Below, in pieces: positions 54,345 through 64,000 of a DNA stretch of 64,000 nucleotides. The translations under genes and the position numbers were made by a program. Location of the stretch: assembly GCA_036898135.1 (NCBI GenBank), contig JBAHVR010000302.1, forward strand, positions 636,001 through 700,000, given 5' to 3'. The notes below the pieces were generated by a model. That model saw only the letters and a program-made list of their open reading frames with translations, ran no database searches and was not told the DNA's origin. Numbering within the stretch: the first letter of the stretch is position 1; the number at the start of each line of letters is the position of its first letter. The DNA comes from Oncomelania hupensis (lineage: Eukaryota; Mollusca; Gastropoda; Littorinimorpha; Pomatiopsidae).

Positions 54345-55170
54345 ACTCCTATCCTTCGTATCTTATTTCGTAACTCGAAAGTCGTTGGGGCGCCAGAGAT
54401 GATCGTTTAACCAGCGTACTTCATCTTTCTCTGTCCTCAGCAGTCCTCATGGCTTCACTCAGTGTCAAGCCAGTCCATTCTCGAATGTTGTCTTCCCACC
54501 TATTTTTCTGTCTCCCCCTTTTTCTGCATCCCTGCACCGTATCTTGCAGGATGGTCTTTGCAAGGCCTGATGCTTCGGTGATGTGGTCATTCCATCGGAG
54601 TTTCCGTTTCTTCACCACTGTGAGCAAGTCATCGTGTTGACCAATGGCTTGTGTGATGGACTGTCGGACTTCATCGTTGGTGATGTTCTGGGTACAGGAA
54701 ATGCCCAGAAGTCTTCGTTGGCACCTCATCTCCATGCTTTGTATTCTTCGTTGTAGGTCTGCTGTAATTGTCCATGTTTCGCAAGTGTATCAGAAGATGG
54801 AGATGACAAGGGAGCGCAGCAACCTTACCTTGGAATGTAGACTGATGGTTCAGGTTTTTCCAAATGGGCTTCAACCTCGCCAGTGCAGCAGTTGTTTGTG
54901 CGATCCTGGAGAGGACTTCCTGTCGGGCCTTATTTTTCAATACAATTGCTCCTAAATATTTGTAGCTGTGCACCGTATTGAGGGATTGGCCTTGGACTTT
55001 GATGTCCATGTTGATGCCATTGGTGTTGTTGGTCATCATTTTGGTCTCACTTATTTCCATTCCAAAGGTTCTGGAGGTGGTGTTAAGCCTCTACACCAGC
55101 TGTTCAAATTCTTGTTCTTCTCCAGTCAGTCCATCAGTGACATCCGCAGACAAATAAACCTATAGATAAA
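54345..55170 (-). mobile_element. RTE-like LINE reverse transcriptase fragment
   Basis: Minus strand reads MEISETKMMTNNTNGINMDI, SYKYLGAIV, LSRIAQTTAALARLKPIW, then after a frame change [47 protein letters not shown] and the 3' end with TAGGAT-like bases near 54350. Same family as 24255-24955. Interrupted by frame changes and an internal deletion, and 5'-truncated. Confidence 0.75.
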
Positions 55171-55483
55171 GAGACAAGCGGACAGTTCTTCGTCCGATAA
55201 TAATTTACCTTCAAATGTCTTTACTTCTTGATCCCGAAATGTGGGAGTGTGGGGTGAGACTAGACAAATTAATTGACAGACAAACAGATAGGGAGAGAGA
55301 TTTTACTCGACAAATAAACAGACAAACTGACAGGCAGTAAAACTTACATGTGTGACTCGTGTGTGAACGACTTCCATTGTTGGTTAAATCAGGTCATCGA
55401 GGGTTTTCTCCGGGTACTCCGGGTTCATCCCTCCCTTCACTAATGGTATTGGAGGCAGTCAACATACATTTAAAAAATAAATC

Positions 55484-55568
55484 TATCCTATCCTATCCCG
55501 TAACTCGAAAGTCGTTGGGGCATCACATATGATTGTTTAACCAGCGTACTCCATCTTTCTCCGTCCTA
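55484..55568 (-). repeat. RTE-like LINE 3' tail fragment
   Basis: ATCCTATCCTATCCCGTAAC and the following bases equal the 3' end of the copy at 54345, including the pentanucleotide tail. Very short insertion. Confidence 0.7.
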
Positions 55569-55569
55569 A

Positions 55570-56754
55570 ACATTGATTTATTTTCCCGCCTTCTGTAATA
55601 GCGATATCTCTTCAGATCGCCGCGCGTTGAGATCGATGGATGAAAATGCGCGCTACAGCTTCCTGTATTATTAGTAGTATTATTAAATGACATGACTGAT
55701 CAATTGACAGTGATTTGGGGAATAGGTTTGGTGGGCGACGGGAGGAAGTAAAGGTATAAGTTAATATAAGGGGTGGTGGTAAACAACAATCGTGATAATA
55801 TTATACTGATTTAGACAGACAATCAGATAGACAGACACTGAGACAGACAGAAGGTAGTTCGTGTGGGAACGATTTAAATCGCTGCTTACAAGGTCCTACA
55901 TTGACCACGCCACCTCGACAGATCCGTTTAACATTCACATTGAATGTTGCCCCACTGGAGTATAAAAAAAAAAGCTTGCAACAAAACGAGTCATCAAAAC
56001 TCCTCTTTCGAAATTATATTTAATTCATTGTTTCATTCAATAAATTCCGTAATTTTTTGTGCGTATTAATAGCAATTGCCTTTCTAGCGCTTAAAATATT
56101 ATCTAGTAAACAGTAGAGCGTAAAGCTGTACCGATAAATAAGGGACGTCTGTCCTTGTTGAAATTAGGAAAATGCTAACTTTAGCGGTTGGTTTGAACTA
56201 CGAAAGTCCACTTTATCCTCGTTTTACCTAATAACAACGCACATTTTCGGCTAAACTCTTTTTCGCCGAAAGTAAGTATATAAAGCCTTCGAACTGGGGG
56301 CCCTTTAAATCATCTAACAGTAATCTTTGGAAGAGGAAAATATGGGGTCGTGGGGAGAGGGGTGTAGTATGGGGGGAAACACACAAGCAAATACAGAGGC
56401 AGATATACAGTGATCTTGGCGCTGTTTTTCAGGGTTAAGGAAGTATATGGGCTGAAGAAAGAGAAAGTCTTGACAAACAAGCAGATTTACCACGCATGCA
56501 AGCGGAGAATAGATAGATAGGTCTACACAGGTAGATAGACAAACATACTTGTTGTATCAATTTGTATTCATCAGCTTTAACGTAATTTGTACTAATAGAC
56601 GGAGATACGTGCAATTATACGTGATACGCCAGCTTTCTTTTATATATATCGTTTTCGGCCTCTCTCTGTGTCTCTGTCTCTCTCTCTCTGTGTCTCTCTC
56701 TCACTCTCTCTCTGTCTCTATCTCTGTCTCTCTCTCGCTGTCTCTCTCTCTCTT

Positions 56755-56816
<62 letters not shown>

Positions 56817-57620
56817 TCGTCACAATATCAATTTCTTTAAAGCCGGTATGTTAACCACATAATTATAATGAAGTCCAGTCATTAAAACTCGATATCTTTA
56901 TTGCCCTCATAAAGAACATCGAAGAAACTTTCGGATATCACTACTAACAAATAGCTGTAGGCAACGTAATTTCTTTTATTATAATATTTATTTCTAAAAG
57001 TGAATTGAATAATGGACTTGGGTCCAAGTTGAGACTGCATCTCCATCATCCTGTGCCTCGCGTCGAAAGGCTGCCCTAGAGGGCACGGAAATAAATCCCT
57101 GATCGATCTCTGTACCTCAGTACGGCCTCTTCCTCCATGTCCTTCTCCAAAACGAATAAAATGCATTCGCCATTATAGACTCTAGTGCCGAAGGACGCGA
57201 AATACAGAGGCTCCTTATCATTAAAATCTCATCAACTCTTTCGTCATGTAGCCCATTCCAACTCCACTCTCTTCCTCCATCCCTATCAAGATATTTAAAA
57301 ACAGTAACGTCTTTTATGTAAACTATTTTTGTGCATGCATTTTATAAGTAATTGTGTATTTTACGCCCCCATACTCTTACTTTTTCTTCTTCTTTAAATC
57401 TGCAAATGTAGACTTATGTTGAAATAACGTCTTGGCTATTTTTTGTAAATCTCTGTACATATTGTAGTTTTTCTTTGTGTGGGTGTGGGTGTGTGCGTGT
57501 GTGTGTTGGGGAAGGGGTGTAAGTTTGTGTGTGTGTATATGTGTTTGCGCGCATATGGATTAAGTGTAAGTAATAGTATACATGCGTGTGCAGATGCGTG
57601 AATTAAAAACGTCCTTTGCT
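55570..57620. other. No gene recognised; CT-rich block at 56660-56819
   Basis: Contains an imperfect CT/CTGT microsatellite (56660-56819) and tetra-nucleotide GATA-type runs (56505-56545). No coding region is supported. Confidence 0.5.
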
Positions 57621-57627
57621 TTGTACA

Positions 57628-57655
57628 GCTGGTACAGAGGCTTGACACCACCTCC
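57628..57655 (+). repeat. Short RTE-like LINE fragment
   Basis: CAGCTGGTACAGAGGCTTGA and the next nine bases equal bases of the LINE at about 24501-24530. An isolated fragment of about 30 bp. Confidence 0.5.
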
Positions 57656-58379
57656 ATTCCAGGATTCCGTGATTCCATGTACCCTGAGGGGTTTTATTGG
57701 AATAAATCTTGCCTTGCCTAACCATCCCTACGTCCTATCCCACCCTGCATCTCCAACTGCACTACGGAACTTCATCTTTGACTACCAAAGTTTCCTGCCT
57801 AGTCAGAGTTTGTCTTTATTTCCGGCAGATCTAATCTTTGAGCTAAACAGCTAACAGAATGCCCAATCAACCGCGTTTATCGAGTACACACCTCTAGAAT
57901 GGCGACACTTACGATAATGCACGTTTCCTCGCCAATTCAAGTATGAAAATCCGTCATGCTAACGTCCAATGATCTTTCCTATCATACACACCAACGGGTT
58001 TTTAGTTCATTCTTCCCTATGCAACTATCGAATTCCAGCGAGCTAGCCTTTCTTGTGATGCAGCCACATGAGGAAGTGAGTCATCGAGTATTTTGACGTC
58101 ATTGTGGATTTGTTGTTATTGTTGTTTTGTTTGTTCCTGAATCACGTAAATTGCTTCATTGTTTGTGAACACGCCAGTAAATAAAGTGGCGATTGGGGCT
58201 AGAACTAAATTGTTTCAAGCTGTGTTTCGTTTCCCCCACGCTACTTTTGTCACTGACCTTCACGTTTGAGCATTTCCTGATGTCCAACACAGCCTGATAC
58301 AGTGTGATAATCTCCTTCCATTTAGCGCAAGGACCATGCGGTTCAGCTGCAAAGATGGTCATGAGTATAGGAGTTAGAT

Positions 58380-58460
58380 CTATACTGCCGTAGTACCGGA
58401 AATAAAAGACACAATCTAACTAGGCAGAGAACTTCGAGCCCTCAACCCGGGAGAGTGGGG
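58380..58460 (-). repeat. CR1-like LINE fragment
   Basis: The minus strand matches 21935-22010 and 42575-42640 (GAGGGCTCAAAGTTC-like, TCTTTTATTTCCGG). A CTC/CT tract (58471-58523) follows. Confidence 0.55.
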
Positions 58461-58483
58461 AAAATTGATCTCCTCCTCCTCCT

Positions 58484-58526
<43 letters not shown>

Positions 58527-58697
58527 GACGTAAATACGTATGACGTTTATATACGTTTTTATGATGACTTTGTTTATTGTTCCATGATGTGGATGTTATA
58601 ACATTAAGTTGTATTTAATAGTTATTTTTAAAGCCCCAAAGGCAAGATGTAAAAGAGCGCATCCAGCGCTTACTTTTTTTACCCTTGCAAAATAAAA

Positions 58698-58739
58698 TTG
58701 TTATCTTATCTTATCTTATCTTATCTTATCTTATCTTAA
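58698..58739 (+). repeat. (TTATC)n microsatellite
   Basis: About eight TTATC/CTTAT units, probably the tail of an unidentified retroposon. Confidence 0.9.
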
Positions 58740-58821
58740 CTCTTTCTTCCTCATCCTAATCCCCTTTCTAGAAAACTTGTCTATTCCAGCAAGAGAGATT
58801 TGGAATATTTCTTTCCAAGTA

Positions 58822-58983
58822 TTGGTGGGAGGACAACATTCGAGAATGGACTGGTTTGACACTGAACGAAACAATCAGGGTTGCTGAGGACAGGGGAAGA
58901 TGGAGTACCCTGGTTAAACAATCATCTGTGGTGCCCCTAATACCTCCGAGTTACGGGATAGGATAGGATATGATAGGATAGGA
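58822..58983 (+). repeat. RTE-like LINE 3' end fragment
   Basis: Encodes WWEDNIREWTGLTLNE and continues through GGTTAAACAATCATCTGTGG to (ATAGG)n at 58958-58983. Same 3' end as at 850 and 54345. Confidence 0.75.
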
Positions 58984-59298
58984 AGTATTGTTTTATTTCT
59001 TAAACCCACGATGAAAGTGTTTCCATAACTGTTCGGTGTCCAGAACTTCCATTTATTCATGTCCAGTTATTTTAGGGCGGTTTGACCGGTTCTTAAGGAG
59101 AGCTCTCAAAAATGGACATCAGAAAATGGGCATTCGTAACGCCGAATGGGTGATTTTTGTGCGACGTCTCATTCTGTTTTGTTTTTGTTGTTTTTCCCAG
59201 CCTGTGGACGATGCTATCCAATCGTTCTTGTAACTTCTTGTAGCTGTTTCTCGAATCAGAAGTCGGTACGCCATCGCAAACACCAAAATATCCAGATA

Positions 59299-59370
59299 GA
59301 GTTCTTACACCCTATGGAGGTGTGCGGGTCTGATAAGAAAGGGACTAGGAAGACAAGCCTAAGACGGGAC
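59299..59370 (+). repeat. Inverted partner of the gene-2 3' UTR start
   Basis: TCTTACACCCTATGGAGG through CCTAAGACGGGA is, with a handful of differences over about 70 bases, the reverse complement of 60832-60902. Confidence 0.8.
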
Positions 59371-60005
59371 ATTGTAATACCTAGTAGAAGCACTGAATAT
59401 GTTCTTTACGAAATCAAATCGCTTTTCTGTCAAGTTTTTTTCGCTGGAGTTCATCATTTTCTATTCTCCCGAGATCTCTACCAGAACACCATGAGGTCAT
59501 TAATAGTTTTTCGTCTTACTAAACGTCATACATATTTACGTCATCAGATTTATCATGGCCGCGTTGTGTAATCAACATGAGAAAGTGGGTGATTGTGCTT
59601 TTTCTGTGTTTTCAAAATGCCTTTTATTTGTCTGCTAAAGAAGTTTAATATGTGGGACCCTGTGAAAGGAATAACGTCTCATTGAAACTTAAGCGAAGAT
59701 AGACTTTATCTGTGCATCTGTGGTAGTATTTCTTATTTTTTTTATACTGGTTTTGAAATCGGACAGCATTGTGCCACATTTCTAATTCTGGTCTCTTGCT
59801 ATGCTAGTTTTCTTCTTCTGGATATTGACTACGGGCGACCTTCACCGTAGTGAAGCTTCTGTGCACATTTGGGGGTTTCGAATATGGTTTTGAGTGCTTA
59901 TGATAAGGTTTTACTGTCCAGAATTTCAGCAATGAAGGACCCGTACAACATTTACACTCACGCACACACACACGCAATCTCCGCATCGTACAGCCCCTAC
60001 CTCCC

Positions 60006-60007
<2 letters not shown>

Positions 60008-60057
<50 letters not shown>
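60008..60057. repeat. (CT)n microsatellite
   Basis: About 50 bp of pure CT in the intron before the gene-2 exon. Confidence 0.97.
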
Positions 60058-60060
<3 letters not shown>

Positions 60061-60191
60061 CCACGATAACTCTTTTTTTTATCTTTTGTATTTTTTTTTA
60101 AAGAGCTTTGATTTATTTCAGTATTTATTTGTTTCATTAATTGATTGCGTGAATGATTAATGTATTTACTTACGCTTATCTTTGTCCACAG

Positions 60192-60830
60192 AATCTGATG
60201 GGCTGGAAACAAAACAAGATGGCAGGCGGCAAAGGAGGGGAGAGCAGTGCGTCCAAAGACTCCTCACCATCCACTTACTCCCCATTGAACCGTAAAGCAG
60301 GGGCCAGCGCCAACGGAGGCCATAATTACTACTCAGCCAAGGGACATCAATTTGACTCCTTTAGCGCGCCTGAAGCGACTGCCACGTATAGCTACGCCCC
60401 CTACAGCAAGAGTGACACGCGCACGCAGTATGACGCACTTCCGGTAGGGACGTTAGGGACCTACGACCCTGCCGCTGACGAGATCGACTACGGCTTCTAC
60501 CAAAACGCTCGCCCCAACCGTCGCCGTCTCCTCTACACCAGCAGACCCCCAGAGCCCGAGGAGGACGGCGACAGGGCAGGGGGAGATCAGTGCTCTCTCC
60601 TCAACGGCGGAGGAGGAGGAGGAGGAAGGAGAAGCAGGAGGAGGAGGGACTCGGGTCTGCGGTGTCGGGGAGGGGGTTCTGGGGACACAGCGGGTGCGGG
60701 GAATGGGGTAGAGAGTGTGGAAGACAGTTTGGACGATGTGGAATTGTCCACGGAGACGTTGTACGTCATGCTGCTGGTGCTGGTGTCCACTGCCGTCACC
60801 ATGCTGGCCGCCTACCTCATACTCTTGTGA
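60192..60830 (+). CDS. Last exon of gene 2: C-terminally anchored membrane protein, unknown
   Basis: Acceptor TTTGTCCACAG ends at 60191 after a good pyrimidine tract, so upstream exons are likely; the stop is TGA at 60828-60830. If translation starts inside the exon, ATG 60198 gives 210 residues and ATG 60222 (AAGATGG context) gives 202. Content: Gly/Ser/Lys-rich start, a Tyr-rich low-complexity part (YNYY-like, SYAPYSKSD, IDYGFYQNARP), Arg-rich NRRRLLY, a poly-Gly and RRSRRRRD patch, acidic VESVEDSLDDVEL, and a hydrophobic helix YVMLLVLVSTAVTMLAAYLI ending at the last residue. This is tail-anchor or type II topology. The exon is much more GC-rich than its surroundings. No family recognised. 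Confidence 0.75.
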   Translation, partial: NLMGWKQNKMAGGKGGESSASKDSSPSTYSPLNRKAGASANGGHNYYSAKGHQFDSFSAPEATATYSYAPYSKSDTRTQYDALPVGTLGTYDPAADEIDYGFYQNARPNRRRLLYTSRPPEPEEDGDRAGGDQCSLLNGGGGGGGRRSRRRRDSGLRCRGGGSGDTAGAGNGVESVEDSLDDVELSTETLYVMLLVLVSTAVTMLAAYLILL

Positions 60831-61590
60831 CTCCCGTTTTAGGCTTGTCCTCCTAGTCCCTTTCTTATCAGACCCGCCACCTCCACAGGGTGTAAGAGTT
60901 CTCATGGCATGCACCTTGAGACAAATGCAAGCTGAAGGTACAACAGTGTCTAATTGTAACATTCAAGTACGACCAGCGACTTTGGATTAGGTGCAAGTGC
61001 CGCCAGTGCCCAAATGCGGTGAAGGTAGCGCATGTAGGGAGCATTAATAGAGAGAGGACTGTATGCCTGTGATATCTGCTGACGCTTGATGACTCTTATC
61101 AAGGATCCATTTGCTAGACTCGCAAAGTGACGTTATCGAGGAACCGAATGTATTTTTTAAGCTGCCTACACGCTTAGTTGAGAGCTTTCACTTCAGTAGT
61201 ATGGATTAATAAACTCTTCCATGATCGAACAATCTAGTTCAAAGGTTTTGGAGAAAAACATCACCTCAGACTCACTTTAATTTGATATTTCTGCCAAAAC
61301 ACTTGACTGCTTCCACCGCGAGTATTGGAATGAATGTGATCTGTGACTTTTGAAGTAAAAACAAACTCGAAGGTCGCTTCTTTGCTAAAGTTTCCGACAA
61401 ACAATACGAAAATAGAACCTGAATCAATTGCTGTTGAATGGTGCTGGATGTATCATTGGTTATTATAGATGATTTTCACGTTGATGTATATGAGTTTTGT
61501 CCGATTTTCTCATAATTACTTCTACGTCTGGAAGACAGTGTATTGCTTAGTTGTGGCAATTTCACAATAAAGACCAATTCTGCTTCAGAT
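60831..61590 (+). other. 3' UTR of gene 2
   Basis: Non-coding sequence to AATAAA at 61566-61571. Its first 70 bases have an inverted copy 1.5 kb upstream (59299-59370). Confidence 0.65.
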
Positions 61591-61660
61591 AGCTTTTTGT
61601 GGCGGGTTAATACAGTATTGAGCCTAATGATATTATTTGTTAAAAGTTCCAAGTGATAAA

Positions 61661-61663
61661 ACT

Positions 61664-61724
<61 letters not shown>
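61661..61724 (+). repeat. (AAT)n microsatellite
   Basis: About 20 uninterrupted AAT units. Confidence 0.97.
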
Positions 61725-61726
<2 letters not shown>

Positions 61727-62395
61727 CACTAAAAGAATATTTGATGACGATGCGAAAGTAAACCTACGTGGTTTTTTTTAAATCCCCGAAGCCTACAAGT
61801 TGTGCGTTCGAATTTCAAATCCGTTATTGTGGAAGTGTGCCAGTTCGTTTTCGTATTTCGAAATAACTTTTTGAACGCTTGTGGATTTGTGCTGCCGTTA
61901 TATTCAAAATGATGTGTGTATATTATTACTGTTGTTAGGCTGCTCTCTTCGGGCCTAAGAATAACAAATCAAAGTAATAGTTCGCTCCCATGACACGAAA
62001 CATTCCTTGTTTGATTGTTGAAGCAATTGTGTTCAGTACTGCTTTCTCAGATATCATCATATGGATTTGCTTGATTAGTCGATTGATTGAATGATTGATT
62101 TGAATGATTGATTGATTGAATTATTGGTTGATTGGTTAGTATCTGTCATACTTGTGTAATGATCGATTTGTTGATTTCTATCATACCTGTGTCTCATACC
62201 ATCTGTACTATCGTAGGATTTTCGGTGGAGTGCGTTACAGATACTGTTGTGGGTTTTTAAAATCTTTGACGGAAATTGATATTTTACAAGCCAGAAATTG
62301 CTTTATATATTTTTTTCACGTTATATTATTATCCTACCAGTGACTGTTTCCGATATCTTGGGTGCGACTTTATTTGTTATGTTGATGCTACCTAT

Positions 62396-63097
62396 CACCC
62401 CTTGGGGGTCATGAGCAATCTTGTCACTGTAGATTGTTCTAACCTATAAAGGGAACAGTGAAAGCCCCAGTTGAAAACCTGTCTTGCCTTTGTAGGCATG
62501 ACTAATTCACTGCGGCAACAGTTCCCCCCGTTGGAGAGCCGGGGGTTTCAGTATAAATAGTATCCCCACTTTCTGGAAATTTAGTGCTTTAAATTCCCAC
62601 TGTCGCTGTCTTCATCATTTGCTCTTTCCCATTCCTGATCTGTCCTATCACTCTGCTATACTTTCTTCTTCTTCGCTAGATCAATGACCTACCTTTTTTC
62701 TTGAAAACTCTTCCTGGACAAGACTCCTTGTTTGTGTATGAGGTCTGTTGGATCAGCTTGGGAGTGTTGGACGCTTTCTGCCGGGTGGTCACTAGGGCTT
62801 CCTATGCTTGTATTATTTCGCACTATAGGCATTTTATGTGTTTTGTTGATGATTTATATTGATGATTGTATTCTATTTTGTTTTTGTAACCGGGGTGTTC
62901 GCGTAGTTGAGGTCAACCCTCAGCCGTCCCCCGCGTGGGATGTCTTTATTGTAAAGTGACTGGCCGGTGGAGGGCATTCAATTTTGCCACTAGGGTTGTT
63001 TCGGCAGATCTTTTATGCGGATCGGGGGTTGTCCGGTCCTGATTTGGCTCGGAAGAGTCCGCTGGACCTAAAGCAACAATAAATCAATCAATCAATC
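62396..63097 (+). repeat. REP retroposon copy R5 with extended head
   Basis: 702 bp bounded by GATGCTACCTAT at 62384-62395 and 63098-63109. The first 128 bases (starting CACCCCTTGGGGGTC) are not in the other copies; from 62524 it follows the normal REP head and TATAAATAG, and it ends with the type A tail and (AATC)n. Confidence 0.85.
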
Positions 63098-63109
63098 GAT
63101 GCTACCTAT

Positions 63110-64000
63110 TTCATTTTAAAGAAATTGCTAAAGGAACCGCTTGAAGACTTGTTTTACTTGATCTGATTTAGACCAATTAGACCCAACAATCGTCAGTCGA
63201 AGTTTCAAAGTTGATTTTTGTTAGCGTTATTATTTAGCCCTGTTGAAAAAAAAAGAGTTGTTTTTTGTATTTCCCTCTCTAGATTAGTCCTACGTCATCT
63301 GTTCCCACACCCATCCTTCTATATTCTTCTTCTGTTTCATTTCTGTTTCTCTCACACCCCTCTTCATAGGCGATGCTAAACTAACATAATATGACGAATG
63401 GTTATCGTTGATAGGTTTTTGTGTAACGTTTCTTCGTTTATTACATTCATTTTGGGGAGTTCTATGATTTTGTGTGCATTAGTTTGATTTGGTGTTTGGT
63501 GAGATTTGTGTGTTGTTTTTGTGTGTATTTTTGTTTGTTTTTATTTGGTGTGTTTTAAGAATGATGTGTGTGTGTGTGCGTTAGGTTCTGTTTGTCCAGC
63601 GATGTGAGTGTTTTTGTTAAGTTGTTTGATTTCGAGGTCGGTTGGTTTAGTGATTTCGCTGGATGCCAAAAAGATTACTCATGGGGGAAAATTTGTATAG
63701 ATGAAGCTTGTTTTGTGTGTGTGTGGATTGATTTGATTATTAGTTTGTTTGCTGGCTGGCTGAAGCGAACAAGTTTGATGTAACATAGCTAAAAATCTGT
63801 GAGCGAGACTGTAATGATAGATTGGTTGGTTTTAAAAATAATTCCAGTCCAATGAATATACTCTGATGCATTTATTATTATAAGCGTAATAATTGATCAC
63901 TGTGTAACCCCTATGTTGTTTTGACCTAAGGAAGTATTATTTTAGCGTTTTCAAAATGAAAACGCTGTTAAATGACTACTTTAGTATGGAAGTTACACAT
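63110..64000. other. No gene recognised
   Basis: TG-rich and AT-rich sequence. The open frame at 63568-63783 has biased, low-complexity composition and no recognisable domain. Confidence 0.5.

Noticed and set aside
63568..63783. 71-codon plus-strand frame
   Set aside because: Low-complexity TG-rich origin and no family signature.

Overview
The window looks like nuclear DNA of a marine invertebrate, most likely a mollusc and perhaps a gastropod. The host genes are split by GT..AG introns, base composition is AT-rich, and the repeats (I/Nimb-like, RTE-like, CR1/L2-like LINEs, a gmr1-type LTR element, Harbinger, hAT, tRNA- and 5S-related SINEs) are typical of such genomes. The species assignment is inference; no marker gene is present.

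1-19.4 kb (+): the 3' part of one large gene. Twenty-one exons can be joined with correct phase into one open frame. They encode about 15 EGF-like modules, a SEA domain with a candidate self-cleavage site, a short Cys-bearing stem, one transmembrane helix and a cytoplasmic tail of about 108 residues ending at 19413. Every internal EGF exon is phase 1-1. Two neighbouring exons are a very recent tandem duplication. The introns carry retroposons, including a 4-kb I/Nimb-like LINE and a SINE nested in another repeat.

19.4-25.5 kb: 3' UTR, then layered LINE and SINE fragments.

25.58-29.87 kb: an apparently full-length Harbinger transposon (4.3 kb) with terminal inverted repeats, a TTAA/TTA target duplication, a transposase (+) and a convergent MADF/Myb-like partner (-). 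Its ends are packed with about 11-bp-phased subterminal repeats. The transposase has frame breaks near both ends.

29.9-33.6 kb: a ZBED/hAT fragment, a SINE, a 420-bp GA tract and an L2-like LINE end.

33.60-42.19 kb (-): a complete 8.6-kb Ty3/gypsy-type element with 1.78-kb LTRs, a 5-bp target duplication, a tRNA-Trp-type primer site and a G-rich polypurine tract. Its domain order is gag-protease-integrase-reverse transcriptase-RNase H, the copia-like order known from gmr1-like elements. One stop and two frame changes disrupt it. It sits inside an older LINE whose two halves match a second copy at 21.6-22.5 kb.

42.2-59 kb: a mosaic of old elements: a perfect 138-bp-arm palindrome, an internally deleted I/Nimb-like LINE, a solo LTR inside a short retroposon, an internally deleted hAT element, RTE-like fragments with (TAGGA)n tails, SINEs and microsatellites.

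59-64 kb: the last exon of a second host gene (60192-60830, +), a C-terminally anchored membrane protein of unknown function, with its 3' UTR; then another short retroposon and sequence without recognisable genes.

The commonest repeat, called REP here, is a retroposon of about 570 bp with a conserved TATA-bearing head and a hairpin tail. Tail-only insertions of about 60 bp, several with target duplications, recur. Its tail resembles the end of the I/Nimb-like LINE, which suggests that LINE family moves it.
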